A stretch of DNA of 64,000 nt from Tragulus kanchil (GCA_022376925.1 JAIOJX010000032.1:201062939-201126938); one strand, 5' to 3'. Counted from the stretch's first letter, positions 23,890-35,271 are shown. Program-made: numbers and translations. The notes: generated by a model not told the origin, from the letters alone.

Positions 23890-24557
23890 ACCTGCGTCAG
23901 GTGCAAGCACAAGGCCTGGCACAGGGTCACTCAAAAAAAGAACACAACCAAGTTGCTAGAGAAGATGAAGGACAGTTTCTTCCCCCTTGAAATGAGGTTC
24001 AGCAAAGAGCCATCTCCATCTGTTCTGGCAGACAAAGGGAAGAAAAAATGCCTCCTGAAGGTCCATGGAGAGCTGAAAATTCCGAATCTGGAGCTAGGGG
24101 AAAAGGCAGCTTTGCCTCCCCTCCATCCTTCCCGGGGTGATGCTGAAGAATGCTGACTCCAACCTGGGCCCCTCTCACCAGCTCCCCATCCTCCTCACTC
24201 CATTTAGCTCTGGCAATCCAATTCCCTTTCTTCCTCCCGGAAATCGATGTTTAATTAACACATTATTGGAAAAATAAACACAGTCTTCAATGGGACTGCA
24301 ATGAAGCTAATGCAGCTCAGCTTGGGGGCCACAGACCAGCCCCTCAGTGAGCAAAATGCTCTTCTCCTGTTCCTTGCTTCTCGACCAAGAAAAACTTCCC
24401 TTTTTCTCCCAGGAGTCCTCCAGCTGGGGAATCCCAGCTTCCCCTCACTGTGTATCCTCCCTCCCTGTCTCTAGGCAGAGATCACTCACCCTTCTGACCA
24501 TGGGCCTTATGACATGGATACACAGGAAGGAAGGGGACCAGGTGTCAGTGCATATAT
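23890..24557. other. Unique noncoding DNA, possible conserved patch
   Basis: The patch 24240-24330 ('aaatcgatgtttaattaaca', 'cattattggaaaaataaaca', 'actgcaatgaagctaatgca') is AT-rich non-repeat sequence with homeodomain-like TTAATTAA. It could be a conserved noncoding element. The rest is featureless. Confidence 0.3.
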
Positions 24558-24772
24558 CAGAGCTTTCCAGGTGGCTCAGACGGTAAAGAATTTGCCCACA
24601 GTGCAGGAGATACAGGTTTGATCCCTGGGTGTGGAAGGTTCCCTGGAGAAGGAAATGGAAACCCACCCCAGAATTCTTGCTTGGAGAATTCCACGGACAG
24701 GGGAGCCTGGCAGGCTACATACAGTCCATGCGGTGGCAAAGAATCGAACACGACTGAGAGACTAACATACCA
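24558..24772 (+). mobile_element. Bov-tA type ruminant SINE, sense
   Basis: Complete sense-orientation ruminant SINE: 'agctttccaggtggctcaga', 'cggtaaagaatttgcccaca', 'gatacaggtttgatccctgg', 'ctggagaaggaaatggaaac', 'acggacaggggagcctggca', and 'aatcgaacacgactgagaga', ending in CTAACATACCA. This is the clearest evidence that the genome is a ruminant. Confidence 0.93.
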
Positions 24773-25099
24773 CCATGACTGGGGAAGGAGGTACCTCCTT
24801 CCAGACTCCTGCAAGACAGGGATGGGCCCATCCCCTGTTTCCTCCAGACCAGAGCCAGCACTCATCATCGAGTTGAGAGGTCAGTGGCTGTCTTCCCCGA
24901 GCTGGAGGAGGGGGGAAGCCAGGATTGGCCGAGCAGGTGACGAGCCCCAGATGCCCTCTTCAGCTGTCAGATTCAGGAGCTGATCTGAAGGCCTCCTCCT
25001 GGGGAACGTCCTCCTTTGGCTCCCATTTAAGATGTTCCAGCTCCTATCACTTCTTCTCCAGGGTTCAATGTAGGGGGCAGCGAAAGGACTCAGAAACAA

Positions 25100-25265
25100 C
25101 AGGAATTCTGGAGTCAAACCCAAGTTTGGGTCCAAGGTCTGCTACTTCTCCCTGTGTGGCCCTAGACAAGCTATTTAACCCTTCTGACCTCCAGCTTCCT
25201 GGTCAGATAAATGAGGACACTACCCATTACAGGAAATACAGCAGAACACGATGCTCTGCTAAGAG
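25100..25265 (+). mobile_element. MIR SINE
   Basis: 'tctggagtcaaacccaagtt', 'ctgctacttctccctgtgtg', 'agacaagctatttaaccctt', 'ctgacctccagcttcctggt', then 'aaatgaggac'. Confidence 0.75.
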
Positions 25266-25699
25266 CAGGTGTTAGCTGACTCTCCATTTGCTGGAATCTC
25301 CCACGGAGGGCCGGCCCTACTGCCAGGGCCAGGGTGAGTGTGACCCATCAGGGACGAAGGCCACAGAGCAAAGCAGAGACAGACAGGTTGCAAGTTCTCT
25401 ACCTTCTGCCTGCTCACCACCGTCCCAAACAACCTAGGCTTCCTCCTCTGACAAGGTAACTGAGTCACCACAGGAAATAGAGTCTCTAAAGGGTCATCAG
25501 AAAGGCCACCAGCTGCCTCCCCTCCCTAAGCGTAACATGCAGCTGACCAGCAGCAGCCTCTTCACAGGTCCCAGGATTGTGATCCGACAGCCCAGCAGGC
25601 AAGTCAGCTCCCAGAGTTAAGTTCTCAGGCATGGAGGGACCAGAGGACCGATCCCCCACAGATGTGCTCTGACATTACTAGTAATCAGAGCGTCAGAGC
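25266..25699. other. Unique noncoding DNA
   Basis: No repeat or exon recognised. GC-moderate with no notable motif. Confidence 0.4.
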
Positions 25700-25915
25700 C
25701 AGGCCACTGGGTTTGAACATGACCTTGTCACCTTTCTACCTGCATGACCTTGCACACTGACTTCTTTAGGACTCAGTTTCTTTTTTTGTCATACCAAACT
25801 GTTCACAGTACCCACCTTCTAGGGGTGATGGGATGGTTAAGTGGGACAATGCCTGTCAAGTGCTCAGCACAGTAACTGGCACATAGTCAGGACTCAAATG
25901 TTGGCTGGTAGAAAC
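25700..25915 (+). mobile_element. MIR SINE, long
   Basis: 'gggtttgaacatgaccttgt', 'tacctgcatgaccttgcaca', 'aggactcagtttcttttttt', 'caatgcctgtcaagtgctca', 'acagtaactggcacatagtc'. Nearly full-length MIR with its 3' end. Confidence 0.8.
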
Positions 25916-26149
25916 AGCTGTAGTGAGGTAGTAAGGTTAGCTCAGAAGATTAAGGTCTTAATCCTTCAGAACTGGGGGAAGGCTTCTCCTAGCCACCTTC
26001 TTGCCCTAAAATGTGACTTCCCTTTCTGACACATCTTTCCTCTCTCTAGCTCATGAACAGAAACTGGGTGATGTCATCTCAAAGAAGGATAATCATATAT
26101 CTTATCATCCAAACCAGGACACTTTTGAGAGTGCATACTTGCACTAGGC

Positions 26150-26944
26150 CAAAGGCCTAAATGGGCCTGTCTCTACAAATCAGGGCATCTGGTCACCCCA
26201 TCTCAAAGTCACACAAAAATGGCTTCTCACCCCATCTCAAGGTCCTGGCAGAAGGTAAGGTTTCCCAGCTTCTCAGAATCTACTTTACTCTGGTCCCCCA
26301 CTTCCCTGGCCCTGGAATACACAGACACATACACACAAACACACACACACACAACCCAAGGATGCCTAACCCCTCCCTGAGCTGAGGTCAAATCCAAGCC
26401 TAGGAGTGGAGCAGTGGCACTAACACTAACAGAGCAGGGGCCCTTCCTCTTGTTCTGTGACCTCACACTCTCCAGCCAGCTTCTGGAAATCAAAATGAAA
26501 CACACAGAGGCTAGTGTCTGGGGCCACATCTCACTTTCTTAAGAAGCAAGGGCAAAGACAGTCTGGGAGAAGGTCACCAGCTCCCAGGTCACCAGGATCC
26601 AGGCCTCTGAATGGAGCGTCTGCTGCATCTGAGCCTAACCATGATGGGCAGGGCGAGGGAACTGAGAACCTGGACCACCCCTCAGGGGCCTCTTCCTCCA
26701 GCACACTCAGGGGATGACCCTGACCAGCACCCAGTGACTCTGGTGACCCTGGAGTATAGCCCCGATCTTCCTCCAGCCCCGCAGAAATAGTCAGCCCTCA
26801 TTAAAGGCATTCCTACCCCTTCCATCTCACAAGGCCCCACTCCTCTCTGAGAACTCACAGGGCACCTCAAGCAGCCTCCATCACAATTCTCTTTGAGAAG
26901 GCATCTGTGTCGCATAAGCCCAGCAAGATGGTAGAGAAAGAACA
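26150..26944. other. Unique noncoding DNA with a (CA)n tract
   Basis: A (CA)n microsatellite lies at about 26320-26354. The antisense 100-codon frame across it gives a Val/Cys repeat and is spurious. No gene recognised. Confidence 0.5.
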
Positions 26945-27235
26945 TGGCTCAGCCAGCCAGAAAACCTGGATGCCAGCTTTGTCTCTACATCAGACTTGGC
27001 ATGACTCTGGACAAGCTGTTTAGTCTCTCTAGGCCCCAGTTTTCTCATCCGTATTTGAGTGCTCTGAATGATATATGGCTCATCTCCCTTTTACTTCTCA
27101 TAGTATAACAGAAGGCTCACGAACTTGGGCTCTGGGATGAGAAGGATCTGAGTTCAAATCCCTCATTTACCATTTTACTATCTTCCTCTAAGTCTCAGTC
27201 TCCTCTTCTGTCAAAGGCAGGGTATAAGAGCACAG
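26945..27235 (+). mobile_element. Two consecutive MIR SINEs
   Basis: The first (about 26945-27075) contains 'ctggacaagctgtttagtct' and 'ccagttttctcatccgtatt'. The second (about 27110-27235) contains 'gaacttgggctctgggatga', 'gagttcaaatccctcattta' and 'agtctcagtctcctcttctg'. Confidence 0.7.
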
Positions 27236-27458
27236 TCATCCCTCAGTGGCTGTAGGGTATTGATTCCAGGATCCCTCCCAGAGACCCAAATCTGCAGATG
27301 CTCACGTTTCTTATATAAAATGAGGCAGCACAGCTGGCCCTCCATCTCTGAGGATATAGAACCCCCGGATACAGAGGGTCAACTATGCATGCACTGCATT
27401 GAGTTGCTCAGAAAATTAAAAGAGACACTGAATATAAAAAAAAAAAAAAAAAAAAAAG
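27236..27458 (+). mobile_element. Tigger-like DNA transposon fragment followed by poly(A)
   Basis: 'cagtcatccctcagtggctg', 'attgattccaggatccctcc', 'aatctgcagatgctcacgtt', then 'ggccctccatctctgaggat' and 'gatacagagggtcaactat'. These resemble TcMar-Tigger family terminal sequences. An A-run follows at 27439-27458. The family name is from memory. Confidence 0.5.
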
Positions 27459-27739
27459 ACAGAGAGAACCTTGTTACAGAAGTTGGGCTATATTAAGCAC
27501 ATTAGAAATTGTAGCTATATCATTACTATTACTACTACTTGATGACAAAGATTGACTGGGACCATGAAGGAGGCAGTCCCCTTGGCCAGGCGTGGAGAAG
27601 ACCCTTCTATTAGACTCGAAAGTTGCACTTTGCAATTCCTCTAGAAGATCTGGACTTACAAGGCAGGGACAACCAGAGGTAAAGTTCAACTTTCCCAGAA
27701 GACAGACACCAGGTTAGAACCCCGACGCCAAATCCACAC

Positions 27740-28060
27740 AGTTCTTTCTGCCAATCAACAAAGATTTGTTGAGCACCTACAACATGCTAGAAAATGTGCT
27801 AGACACTGAGAAGACTGGAATGAACTCAAAGAGACAAAGACGCTGACCTCATGGAGCCTGCCTTCAGGGGGAGACAGACGAGATTACCTTCATACTTCAG
27901 TATGTGAGGTAGTGCTCAGTGGTGAGTAGCTGATTAGGACTAAAGGCAGAAAAATCGGTGGGAAAGTGGCCCGGCAGTTGGGGAGGGGGCTATTTCAGAA
28001 GGCCACTCGGGAGAGGCCTCTCTGAGGAGGACTCAGTTGAGCAGAGCCCTGCAGAGTCCT
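27740..28060 (-). mobile_element. L2 LINE fragment, antisense
   Basis: Reverse-complement L2 3' end: 'aacaaagatttgttgagcac' and 'aacatgctagaaaatgtgct', then 'acctcatggagcctgcctt' and 'cactcgggagaggcctctct'. Order and spacing match the L2 consensus. Confidence 0.75.
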
Positions 28061-28572
28061 GCCCAAGCCCCAGTACTGCCACCTGTGGCTGCCTCAGTCA
28101 CACCTCGCCATCTGCAGAGGCCAAAGCTGCCCTCAGGGTCAGAGCTGCGGAGAGGGTGGCAGATCTTCCCCTAGCAGGAACGTGCTTGAGGGAGGCCAGG
28201 CCTGATGGCAGCAGGAACCAAGGCACCAGGCCTGCACATTTCTCGGCAGAGAGCTTTGGAAGGGACGCTTCTAGTTCTGTAAGTCTCCCATCCACATACA
28301 AGGCTGATGTCAGGAGAACACAGCAGGGGGGTTCCAAGAGCCTCCTCCTCTGGCTATTTGGCCCAATAATTCACCTTCGAGTCATCATCCTGCCCCCATT
28401 CGTCCCCTTTCTCCAGCAATGACGTAACCCTTTCTCCCTAACTCCTCAAGGTCAGCCCAAGCAAGGGAGAGGGACATACGGAACGAACAACAATCAGCAT
28501 TTTGCTCCAAGGATTTTTTTCTCTCTCTCAGGAAAAACGTTTTCCAATTTCATATATAATTCCTAATAAAGA
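28061..28572. other. Unique noncoding DNA at the edge of a repeat-poor domain
   Basis: No repeat recognised. The frame 27958-28422 (154 codons) starts inside L2 sequence and has no recognisable domain, so it is not called. From here to about 37.6 kb there are almost no interspersed repeats. Confidence 0.4.
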
Positions 28573-28599
28573 GGGACACACCTTTAGCCAAAGGAAAAG

Positions 28600-28935
28600 G
28601 GAAAATGGCGTCTAGTAGTCAAGGCAGCCGGAGCCCAGGAGCCACCAGGCCGGCTGAGGGCCACTGCAGCTCTTTGGGGATGCAGCCTCCAACAAGGCCG
28701 AGCCGCCCGAGGGTGGCTGATGCCCGGGAGCGCAGGGCCGTCCTCTGCACTCTGCCTGGGGCTCCTGAGGTGGCGAGGGAAATCCTCAATTTCGCCCCCC
28801 TCATCCCTTCTCTCCCTCCCGTCTGCATCCGCCCACCAGTCATCCATGAGCACACCCACCCACGGGCTTGCTCCAGGAGCGGGGCGCGCGCACGAGGCTT
28901 CCCGCCGGAGACGGAGAGCCTGCTCCCCCTCCACT
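28600..28935. promoter_or_regulatory. CpG-dense block, candidate CpG island
   Basis: CG dinucleotides are dense compared with the CG-poor surroundings: 'caaggccgagccgcccgag', 'gatgcccgggagcgcagg', 'gagcggggcgcgcgcacgag', 'cttcccgccggagacgg'. It is preceded by the start-like context AAAATGGCG at 28602. A 184-codon plus-strand frame (28605-29159) is open through both written copies. It encodes low-complexity Ser/Pro/Arg/His sequence with no recognised domain, so it is not called a CDS. Second written copy: 29716-30051. A promoter or intragenic CpG island is an inference. Confidence 0.4.
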
Positions 28936-29464
28936 CTCAACTACCTCGAATACTCCATCGCCCTCTCTCTCTGCCGTCCTCCCCACACGTGAGGGTAAGG
29001 GAGCGTCCCCTCCTCACCCCCACACCTCCCCAGAGGCACGCGCACGTCCGTGTCCAACAAGCACACTCACGCAGCACAACCAGGCAGGCAGACCCCTGCT
29101 CGAGCCACACGCACCATGTTGACAGTCCGTTATCCAATTGGAGGCACACTGGCATTTGACAAAACGCAAACACCCCTCCAGCCCCTAACCGCAAGGCCAC
29201 AGGAGAAATCGAAGATCAGACATCATCCAGAGAGTGAGAGCGGAGTAGGACAAAGACATCACTCCTGCCTCCCAACGAACCACGACAACTCTGGGGTTCT
29301 CTGCAGTGCCCTCTGGCTTGACACAGCCCACCGAGCAGAGCTGTGTGCTGGTGTGGGGGGGTAGCATACACATGTGTGTGTGGGGAGGGGGGCATCTGTT
29401 TCTCTATTGTCCAGGCATCAAATCTCCCCAGAGGTAACCCAGCCCAGACCCTGCTTTCCCTGGG

Positions 29465-29677
29465 TAACCTTCCTCCAGTGTGCCGCAAACATGTATTACA
29501 CGGATGGTTAAATTGGATCATTATCACCGGGTGCTTATTTGGCAAAAGAAGAAAAATCATTAATGTTATCTACCCCTTTCCAATCTCCTCTTGTCAAGTC
29601 CCTCCCCAAAGACTCTCCAACATGCTAATCCCATGAACTGCGCCACACCACAGTTTTGGGAAAAGAAGAATGGTGAG
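29465..29677. promoter_or_regulatory. Candidate conserved regulatory element
   Basis: Non-repeat AT-rich cluster with 'ggttaaattggatcattatc', 'gggtgcttatttggcaaaag', 'aatcattaatgttatctacc' and an octamer-like 'aacatgctaatcccatgaac'. The dense TAAT/ATTA and POU-like motifs look like a developmental enhancer. Second copy: 30581-30799. Conservation is inferred from texture only. Confidence 0.35.
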
Positions 29678-30799
29678 TCAATAAAAAAGGGACACACCTT
29701 TAGCCAAAGGAAAAGGGAAAATGGCGTCTAGTAGTCAAGGCAGCCGGAGCCCAGGAGCCACCAGGCCGGCTGAGGGCCACTGCAGCTCTTTGGGGATGCA
29801 GCCTCCAACAAGGCCGAGCCGCCCGAGGGTGGCTGATGCCCGGGAGCGCAGGGCCGTCCTCTGCACTCTGCCTGGGGCTCCTGAGGTGGCGAGGGAAATC
29901 CTCAATTTCGCCCCCCTCATCCCTTCTCTCCCTCCCGTCTGCATCCGCCCACCAGTCATCCATGAGCACACCCACCCACGGGCTTGCTCCAGGAGCGGGG
30001 CGCGCGCAGGAGGCTTCCCGCCGGAGACGGAGAGCCTGCTCCCCCTCCACTCTCAACTACCTCGAATACTCCATCGCCCTCTCTCTCTGCCGTCCTCCCC
30101 ACACGTGAGGGTAAGGGAGCGTCCCCTCCTCACCCCCACACCTCCCCAGAGGCACGCGCACGTCCGTGTCCAACAAGCACACTCACGCAGCACAACCAGG
30201 CAGGCAGACCCCTGCTCGAGCCACACGCACCATGTTGACAGTCCGTTATCCAATTGGAGGCACACTGGCATTTGACAAAACGCAAACACCCCTCCAGCCC
30301 CTAACCGCAAGGCCACAGGAGAAATCGAAGATCAGACATCATCCAGAGAGTGAGAGCGGAGTAGGACAAAGACATCACTCCTGCCTCCCAACGAACCACG
30401 ACAACTCTGGGGTTCTCTGCAGTGCCCTCTGGCTTGACACAGCCCACCGAGCAGAGCTGTGTGCTGGTGTGGGGGGGTAGCATACACATGTGTGTGTGGG
30501 GAGGGGGGCATCTGTTTCTCTATTGTCCAGGCATCAAATCTCCCCAGAGGTAACCCAGCCCAGACCCTGCTTTCCCTGGGTAACCTTCCTCCAGTGTGCC
30601 GCAAACATGTATTACACGGATGGTTAAATTGGATCATTATCACCGGGTGCTTATTTGGCAAAAGAAGAAAAAAATCATTAATGTTATCTACCCCCTTTCC
30701 AATCTCCCTCTTGTCAAGTCCCCTCCCCCAAAGACTCTCCAACATGCTAATCCCATGAACTGCGCCACACCACAGTTTTGGGAAAAGAAGAATGGTGAG

Positions 30800-31380
30800 A
30801 CGAAAGAAGAGAGCGGTGTGGGGAGAAGACGTAGGTACCCTGACTGCGTTTCCCCGTATGAAGACCGGTGGAAAGGAGCCATGGTGGAGGTAGGGGTGGG
30901 GAGAGCGGTGAAAACAAGCGAAACCAAGCCCTTGATCGCCTGTGACGGTGTGAGAGTGTATGTGTGCAAGAGCGTGTGCAAAGTGCGTGTGTAGATGTGC
31001 CGACTGAGCCCTCCTATCAGAAGGCTGCATCCGTGTGGCATGTAAGAAGGGCCATCGCACCACTGTTGTGTTGCAAAAAAAAAAGAGAGAGAGAGCCGCA
31101 GAGCCATCAGAATCAGAATTTTATCATCCAGGCAGAAAAGATTCCGGGAAAGGAGGTGGGGGTCTGTGGGGTAGGGGAGAGCCGGGTGTGCAAATGGAAG
31201 CAAGAGAATGGCAGAACTCAGGGAGGACATAGGGGAAAATTGGTGGTAGGGTGGAAAAGACTGCACGCACACAGAGACACAAACACACACAATACCCAAA
31301 CCAACCCCACCGCTCCACTGTGCATCCAAGACTGACACCCCGTCCCCCATCCCTCCACTGCCTCTCTGTGCCCCCCAAGC
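30800..31380. other. Unique noncoding DNA with TG- and CA-rich tracts
   Basis: Imperfect TG-rich tract at 30948-30998. A-run then (GA)n at 31072-31095. CA-rich tract at 31264-31292. Large antisense frames across here (220 and 243 codons) are translated simple repeats. No exon supported. Confidence 0.5.
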
Positions 31381-31384
31381 TGGT

Positions 31385-31560
31385 GCCGATGGGTTTCCGT
31401 ATCTCAGTTTTGCAGCAGTGGGCTAATTACAACCAAGCCCCCTCACCAAATTAACCCCTCCCCTCCCTCTCCTTTTTTCTCTAAAAGGCCAATTGAAGAA
31501 TAATGTGTTTATAGAGATAATGGATTTTTTTTCCCAAGGAGCGAGAGGAAGGGGGATGCA
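31385..31560. promoter_or_regulatory. Candidate conserved noncoding element with homeodomain-like sites
   Basis: Contains 'gatgggtttccgtatctcag', 'cagtgggctaattacaacca', 'ctcaccaaattaacccctcc', 'ccaattgaagaataatgtg' and 'tttatagagataatggat'. The TAATTA and ATTAA-rich non-repeat texture resembles a conserved enhancer. It sits in the putative first intron below the minus-strand promoter candidate. Confidence 0.35.
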
Positions 31561-31747
31561 GGACAGAAATTCTGCAAACCGGTGACTTCGGACCTCACCT
31601 CCATCTCTCCTCATGTCCCCATTTGCTGTACCATCTCATCTACCATTTTCCAGCCAACCCCTCATCCCCCACCACCCCAAAGAAAAGACCTTCCTACCAT
31701 GCACATCGACAAATACATCAACCGCCACCCAATCTCAGTAGCCGATC

Positions 31748-34030
31748 TCAAAACCCCAAGCATCAAACCACCTCGATACATCCTTTCCCTTATATAAGCA
31801 TCAAATCATCAACATATTCAGTAGAAACGCAGCATTAAAATCCACAAGAAAGGAGGCCAGCTTTCCGTCAACCCCCTAATAATGGATAATAGGGAGCTAC
31901 CAGAGAAGCAAAGACGTAGTTGGTTCTCAAAATCCAGAATCCCTTTTGATTTCTGGCCCCCTCATCTTTAAGAAGCAATTTTTAAGAATTATTATTTCAC
32001 TAGAAAGGGCCGGAAAGCTCCAGAAAAGGGCATTCGCACAGTCCGGTTTTTTGTTTTTTAAAAAAATTAACCCAGCCCTGTTGCTCACTTTAATAGCGAA
32101 CTTCCAGCGTCCAGCCTTTCCCCCCTCATCCAGAAGGAAGACGGGCTCACCAGATGAACCCCAGGCTGCAGAAAATGGGCCAAGAGTCTTTACTCTCCAC
32201 TCCCCAACCAAAAAGAAATCAAACAATAGGAATGCCTCTGCCCAACCAGCACCCGTCTGAAATATCGTTCGCCCCAATATGACTTAGGCAGATTAAGCCA
32301 GAAGATTAAAAAGAAAAAACATACCAGCCTTGCTATGTCTTTCTCTCCCCCTCCACCCTTCAGCACGTACCCAGTAGCCCTTAGGTAAACTTGCCCATCA
32401 TAACCAGCGGGACCATTTTAACTTGAAAGGCGACGCAGAAGCCCTTGAACGATGAAGGGAGGCTCTATCCAGAATGGCAAATTCATAAAGGGCTCGTTCT
32501 TCGGGCTCCACAGACCTAACCTCCAGGTGCCCCCCGATAGACTATCCTGGATACTAAGTCACCCAATGCACTGGGAGTTCAAATTTCCATCGGAACCTTC
32601 ATCACAAAGGCAAACGGTCATCTGACCCCTGAAACTACACAGTCCTCCAGGTGTGACAAGGAGCACCCCTCTCCTTCCAGGGCCATCCACAGGACCCAGG
32701 GCAGAGGAAGAATTAAGAATGTTGGGGTGGATAGTGGAGGTAAAAGAAAACTATCTCTGCAAGCGGGAATGACCGGAGGAAGTGGGAAAATGACAGTTCC
32801 CTTTCCCAGTTATCTTATTTGGTCCAACTCTGTCTCGCTCCATCCTAGCCTAGCTCTGGATGATTCTGACCTTTGGTTTTTTTTAAAAAAAAATTTTTAT
32901 CAAAACCCCAAGCATCAAACCACCTCGATACATCCTTTCCCTTATATAAGCATCAAATCATCAACATATTCAGTAGAAACGCAGCATTAAAATCCACAAG
33001 AAAGGAGGCCAGCTTTCCGTCAACCCCCTAATAATGGATAATAGGGAGCTACCAGAGAAGCAAAGACGTAGTTGGTTCTCAAAATCCAGAATCCCTTTTG
33101 ATTTCTGGCCCCCTCATCTTTAAGAAGCAATTTTTAAGAATTATTATTTCACTAGAAAGGGCCGGAAAGCTCCAGAAAAGGGCATTCGCACAGTCCGGTT
33201 TTTTGTTTTTTAAAAAAATTAACCCAGCCCTGTTGCTCACTTTAATAGCGAACTTCCAGCGTCCAGCCTTTCCCCCCTCATCCAGAAGGAAGACGGGCTC
33301 ACCAGATGAACCCCAGGCTGCAGAAAATGGGCCAAGAGTCTTTACTCTCCACTCCCCAACCAAAAAGAAATCAAACAATAGGAATGCCTCTGCCCAACCA
33401 GCACCCGTCTGAAATATCGTTCGCCCCAATATGACTTAGGCAGATTAAGCCAGAAGATTAAAAAGAAAAAACATACCAGCCTTGCTATGTCTTTCTCTCC
33501 CCCTCCACCCTTCAGCACGTACCCAGTAGCCCTTAGGTAAACTTGCCCATCATAACCAGCGGGACCATTTTAACTTGAAAGGCGACGCAGAAGCCCTTGA
33601 ACGATGAAGGGAGGCTCTATCCAGAATGGCAAATTCATAAAGGGCTCGTTCTTCGGGCTCCACAGACCTAACCTCCAGGTGCCCCCAGATAGACTATCCT
33701 GGATACTAAGTCACCCAATGCACTGGGAGTTCAAATTTCCATCGGAACCTTCATCACAAAGGCAAACGGTCATCTGACCCCTGAAACTACACAGTCCTCC
33801 AGGTGTGACAAGGAGCACCCCTCTCCTTCCAGGGCCATCCACAGGACCCAGGGCAGAGGAAGAATTAAGAATGTTGGGGTGGATAGTGGAGGTAAAAGAA
33901 AACTATCTCTGCAAGCGGGAATGACCGGAGGAAGTGGGGAAAATGACAGTTCCCCTTTCCCAGTTATCTTATTTGGTCCAACTCTGTCTCGCTCCATCCT
34001 AGCCTAGCTCTGGATGATCTCTGACCTTTG
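31748..34030 (+). repeat. Direct duplication 9 (copies 31748-32875 and 32900-34030)
   Basis: Offset 1152 rising to 1155 through single-base homopolymer changes (for example G- and C-runs near 32782/33934 and 32803/33955) and 'gatgattctg' versus 'gatgatctctg' near the tail. One substitution, CCCCCGATAG versus CCCCAGATAG (32530-32540/33680-33690). The inner junction (32876-32899) is a corrupted T/A-run version of the sequence at 34031-34060. Confidence 0.95.
31930..32300. promoter_or_regulatory. Candidate conserved noncoding element
   Basis: Non-repeat sequence with 'aagaattattatttcactag', 'aaattaacccagccctgttg', 'cactttaatagcgaacttcc' and 'atatgacttaggcagattaa'. Frames of 104 and 116 codons are open on both strands in both copies, which reflects duplicated DNA, not coding selection. 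Second copy: 33082-33452. Confidence 0.3.
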
Positions 34031-34059
34031 TATTTAAAGAAAAAAAAAATTTTTTTTAA

Positions 34060-34300
34060 TAATGATCAAGGAAGAGCAATCCTACTTTACCTAAACTCCA
34101 ATAATGGCTATCAAAAATATAATTTTCCCACTGCATGATGATATTTCTACATCCAAATCCACAGAAGAATGCATTTAATGGAGGAAGGGAGAAATTTATT
34201 CTTTTTAAACAAGTAATCACAGGGCAAGTCACCTGCAAAGCAGCCGAGCCCATGGGTTTGTATTACATCACTGGCCTAGGAAGGGATGGTGGGGGGGTGG
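34060..34300. promoter_or_regulatory. Candidate conserved noncoding element
   Basis: Non-repeat AT-rich stretch: 'ataatggctatcaaaaatat', 'cccactgcatgatgatattt', 'gaatgcatttaatggaggaa', 'cccatgggtttgtattacat'. It is located just downstream, on the minus strand, of the candidate first exon. Conservation is not testable here. Confidence 0.3.
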
Positions 34301-34585
34301 AGTGGGGGTCAGATTTTTTTCCCTTGTCATCAGGATGATGTTTCTAGAGCAGTTAAGTTTTGTGGTTAAAAAAGAGAGAGGGGGAAAGACCTAAAACTCT
34401 GGGTACAACACAATGCCTAGAAAAAAATACATCGAACCAGCCTTTAAGGTCACTGAGAGCTTGCAAAACCCACAGTGCTTACACAGAGTGGAAGTTTTCA
34501 GGCAAGCCTGCTACTAAATCATTAATATAAACAAATGGAAGGCAGAGGAGGAAGATTCCCTTGTAACTGATCCAAACAGGAGTGC

Positions 34586-34587
<2 letters not shown>

Positions 34588-34622
<35 letters not shown>
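34588..34622 (+). repeat. (CA)n microsatellite
   Basis: About 17 uninterrupted CA units. A second, shorter interrupted CA tract follows at 34724-34748. Confidence 0.95.
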
Positions 34623-34624
<2 letters not shown>

Positions 34625-35271
34625 CTTATTCCACCTTCTCTGAGTATGCCCACCTCACAAGAAGATCGCAGGACTCCAGCCTGAATCTTCATACTCAAGA
34701 TCTACTTCCTCACACCCCTTCCCAAACACACACACACATACACACACCCTTCAATTCCTCAACAGCTAGGGAAATCCCTGTCTCAATTCAATTTTGTCTT
34801 GTTGTGATCCTCAGAGCTTCCGTTCTTCTCGTCTCATTTGAACTAGCCCCTTCCCCAGAAAAAAATAAATAAATAAATAATGAGGGGGTACCTGGTCACA
34901 AAATGCAAAATAAAAGTATCTGCCCCAAATGAAGCGATAGGTACAAATCATTTCAGACGAACAATCCACGCAAATAAGAAAAAGACTTATTAAAAGCTTA
35001 AAAATCTAAAACATTCCCCTGACTTTTTCAACATCTGGAGCAGAAGGACCCAACTTCCAGGAGAAACTGAAGGGGAAAAAAAAGGCAGTTGAAAAGCCAT
35101 TCCATGGTCAGTCAAGGCTCTTCGATTCAGCCTTCAAAAAAAGAAAAAAATCTAGGTTGGTCGCTCCCAACTGAAAACTTCTACCCTCTCAGGAGCAATC
35201 TCTTCCCAGACCGAACAAGAAGCCTGAGTTGTTTCACACCCTGCCTGCCTTCCTCTCCCCCTAAATCTTAC

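Larger units (their letters stand above)
28573..30799 (+). repeat. Direct duplication 8 (copies 28573-29677 and 29689-30799)
   Basis: Offset 1116 rising to 1122. All six extra bases in copy B are homopolymer expansions near the copy-A tail: A-run at 29549/30665, then C-runs at about 29572, 29588 and 29601-29606. One substitution (GCACGAGG versus GCAGGAGG) lies near 28890/30006. Homopolymer-only length differences at the inner junction are typical of uncorrected long-read consensus. Confidence 0.95.

Noticed and set aside
30332..31063. 243-codon antisense frame, the longest in the window
   Set aside because: It translates CA/TG simple repeat and junction-affected sequence into His/Thr-rich text, has no domain, and crosses the end of duplication 8. 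The 220-codon frame at 30688-31350 fails for the same reasons.
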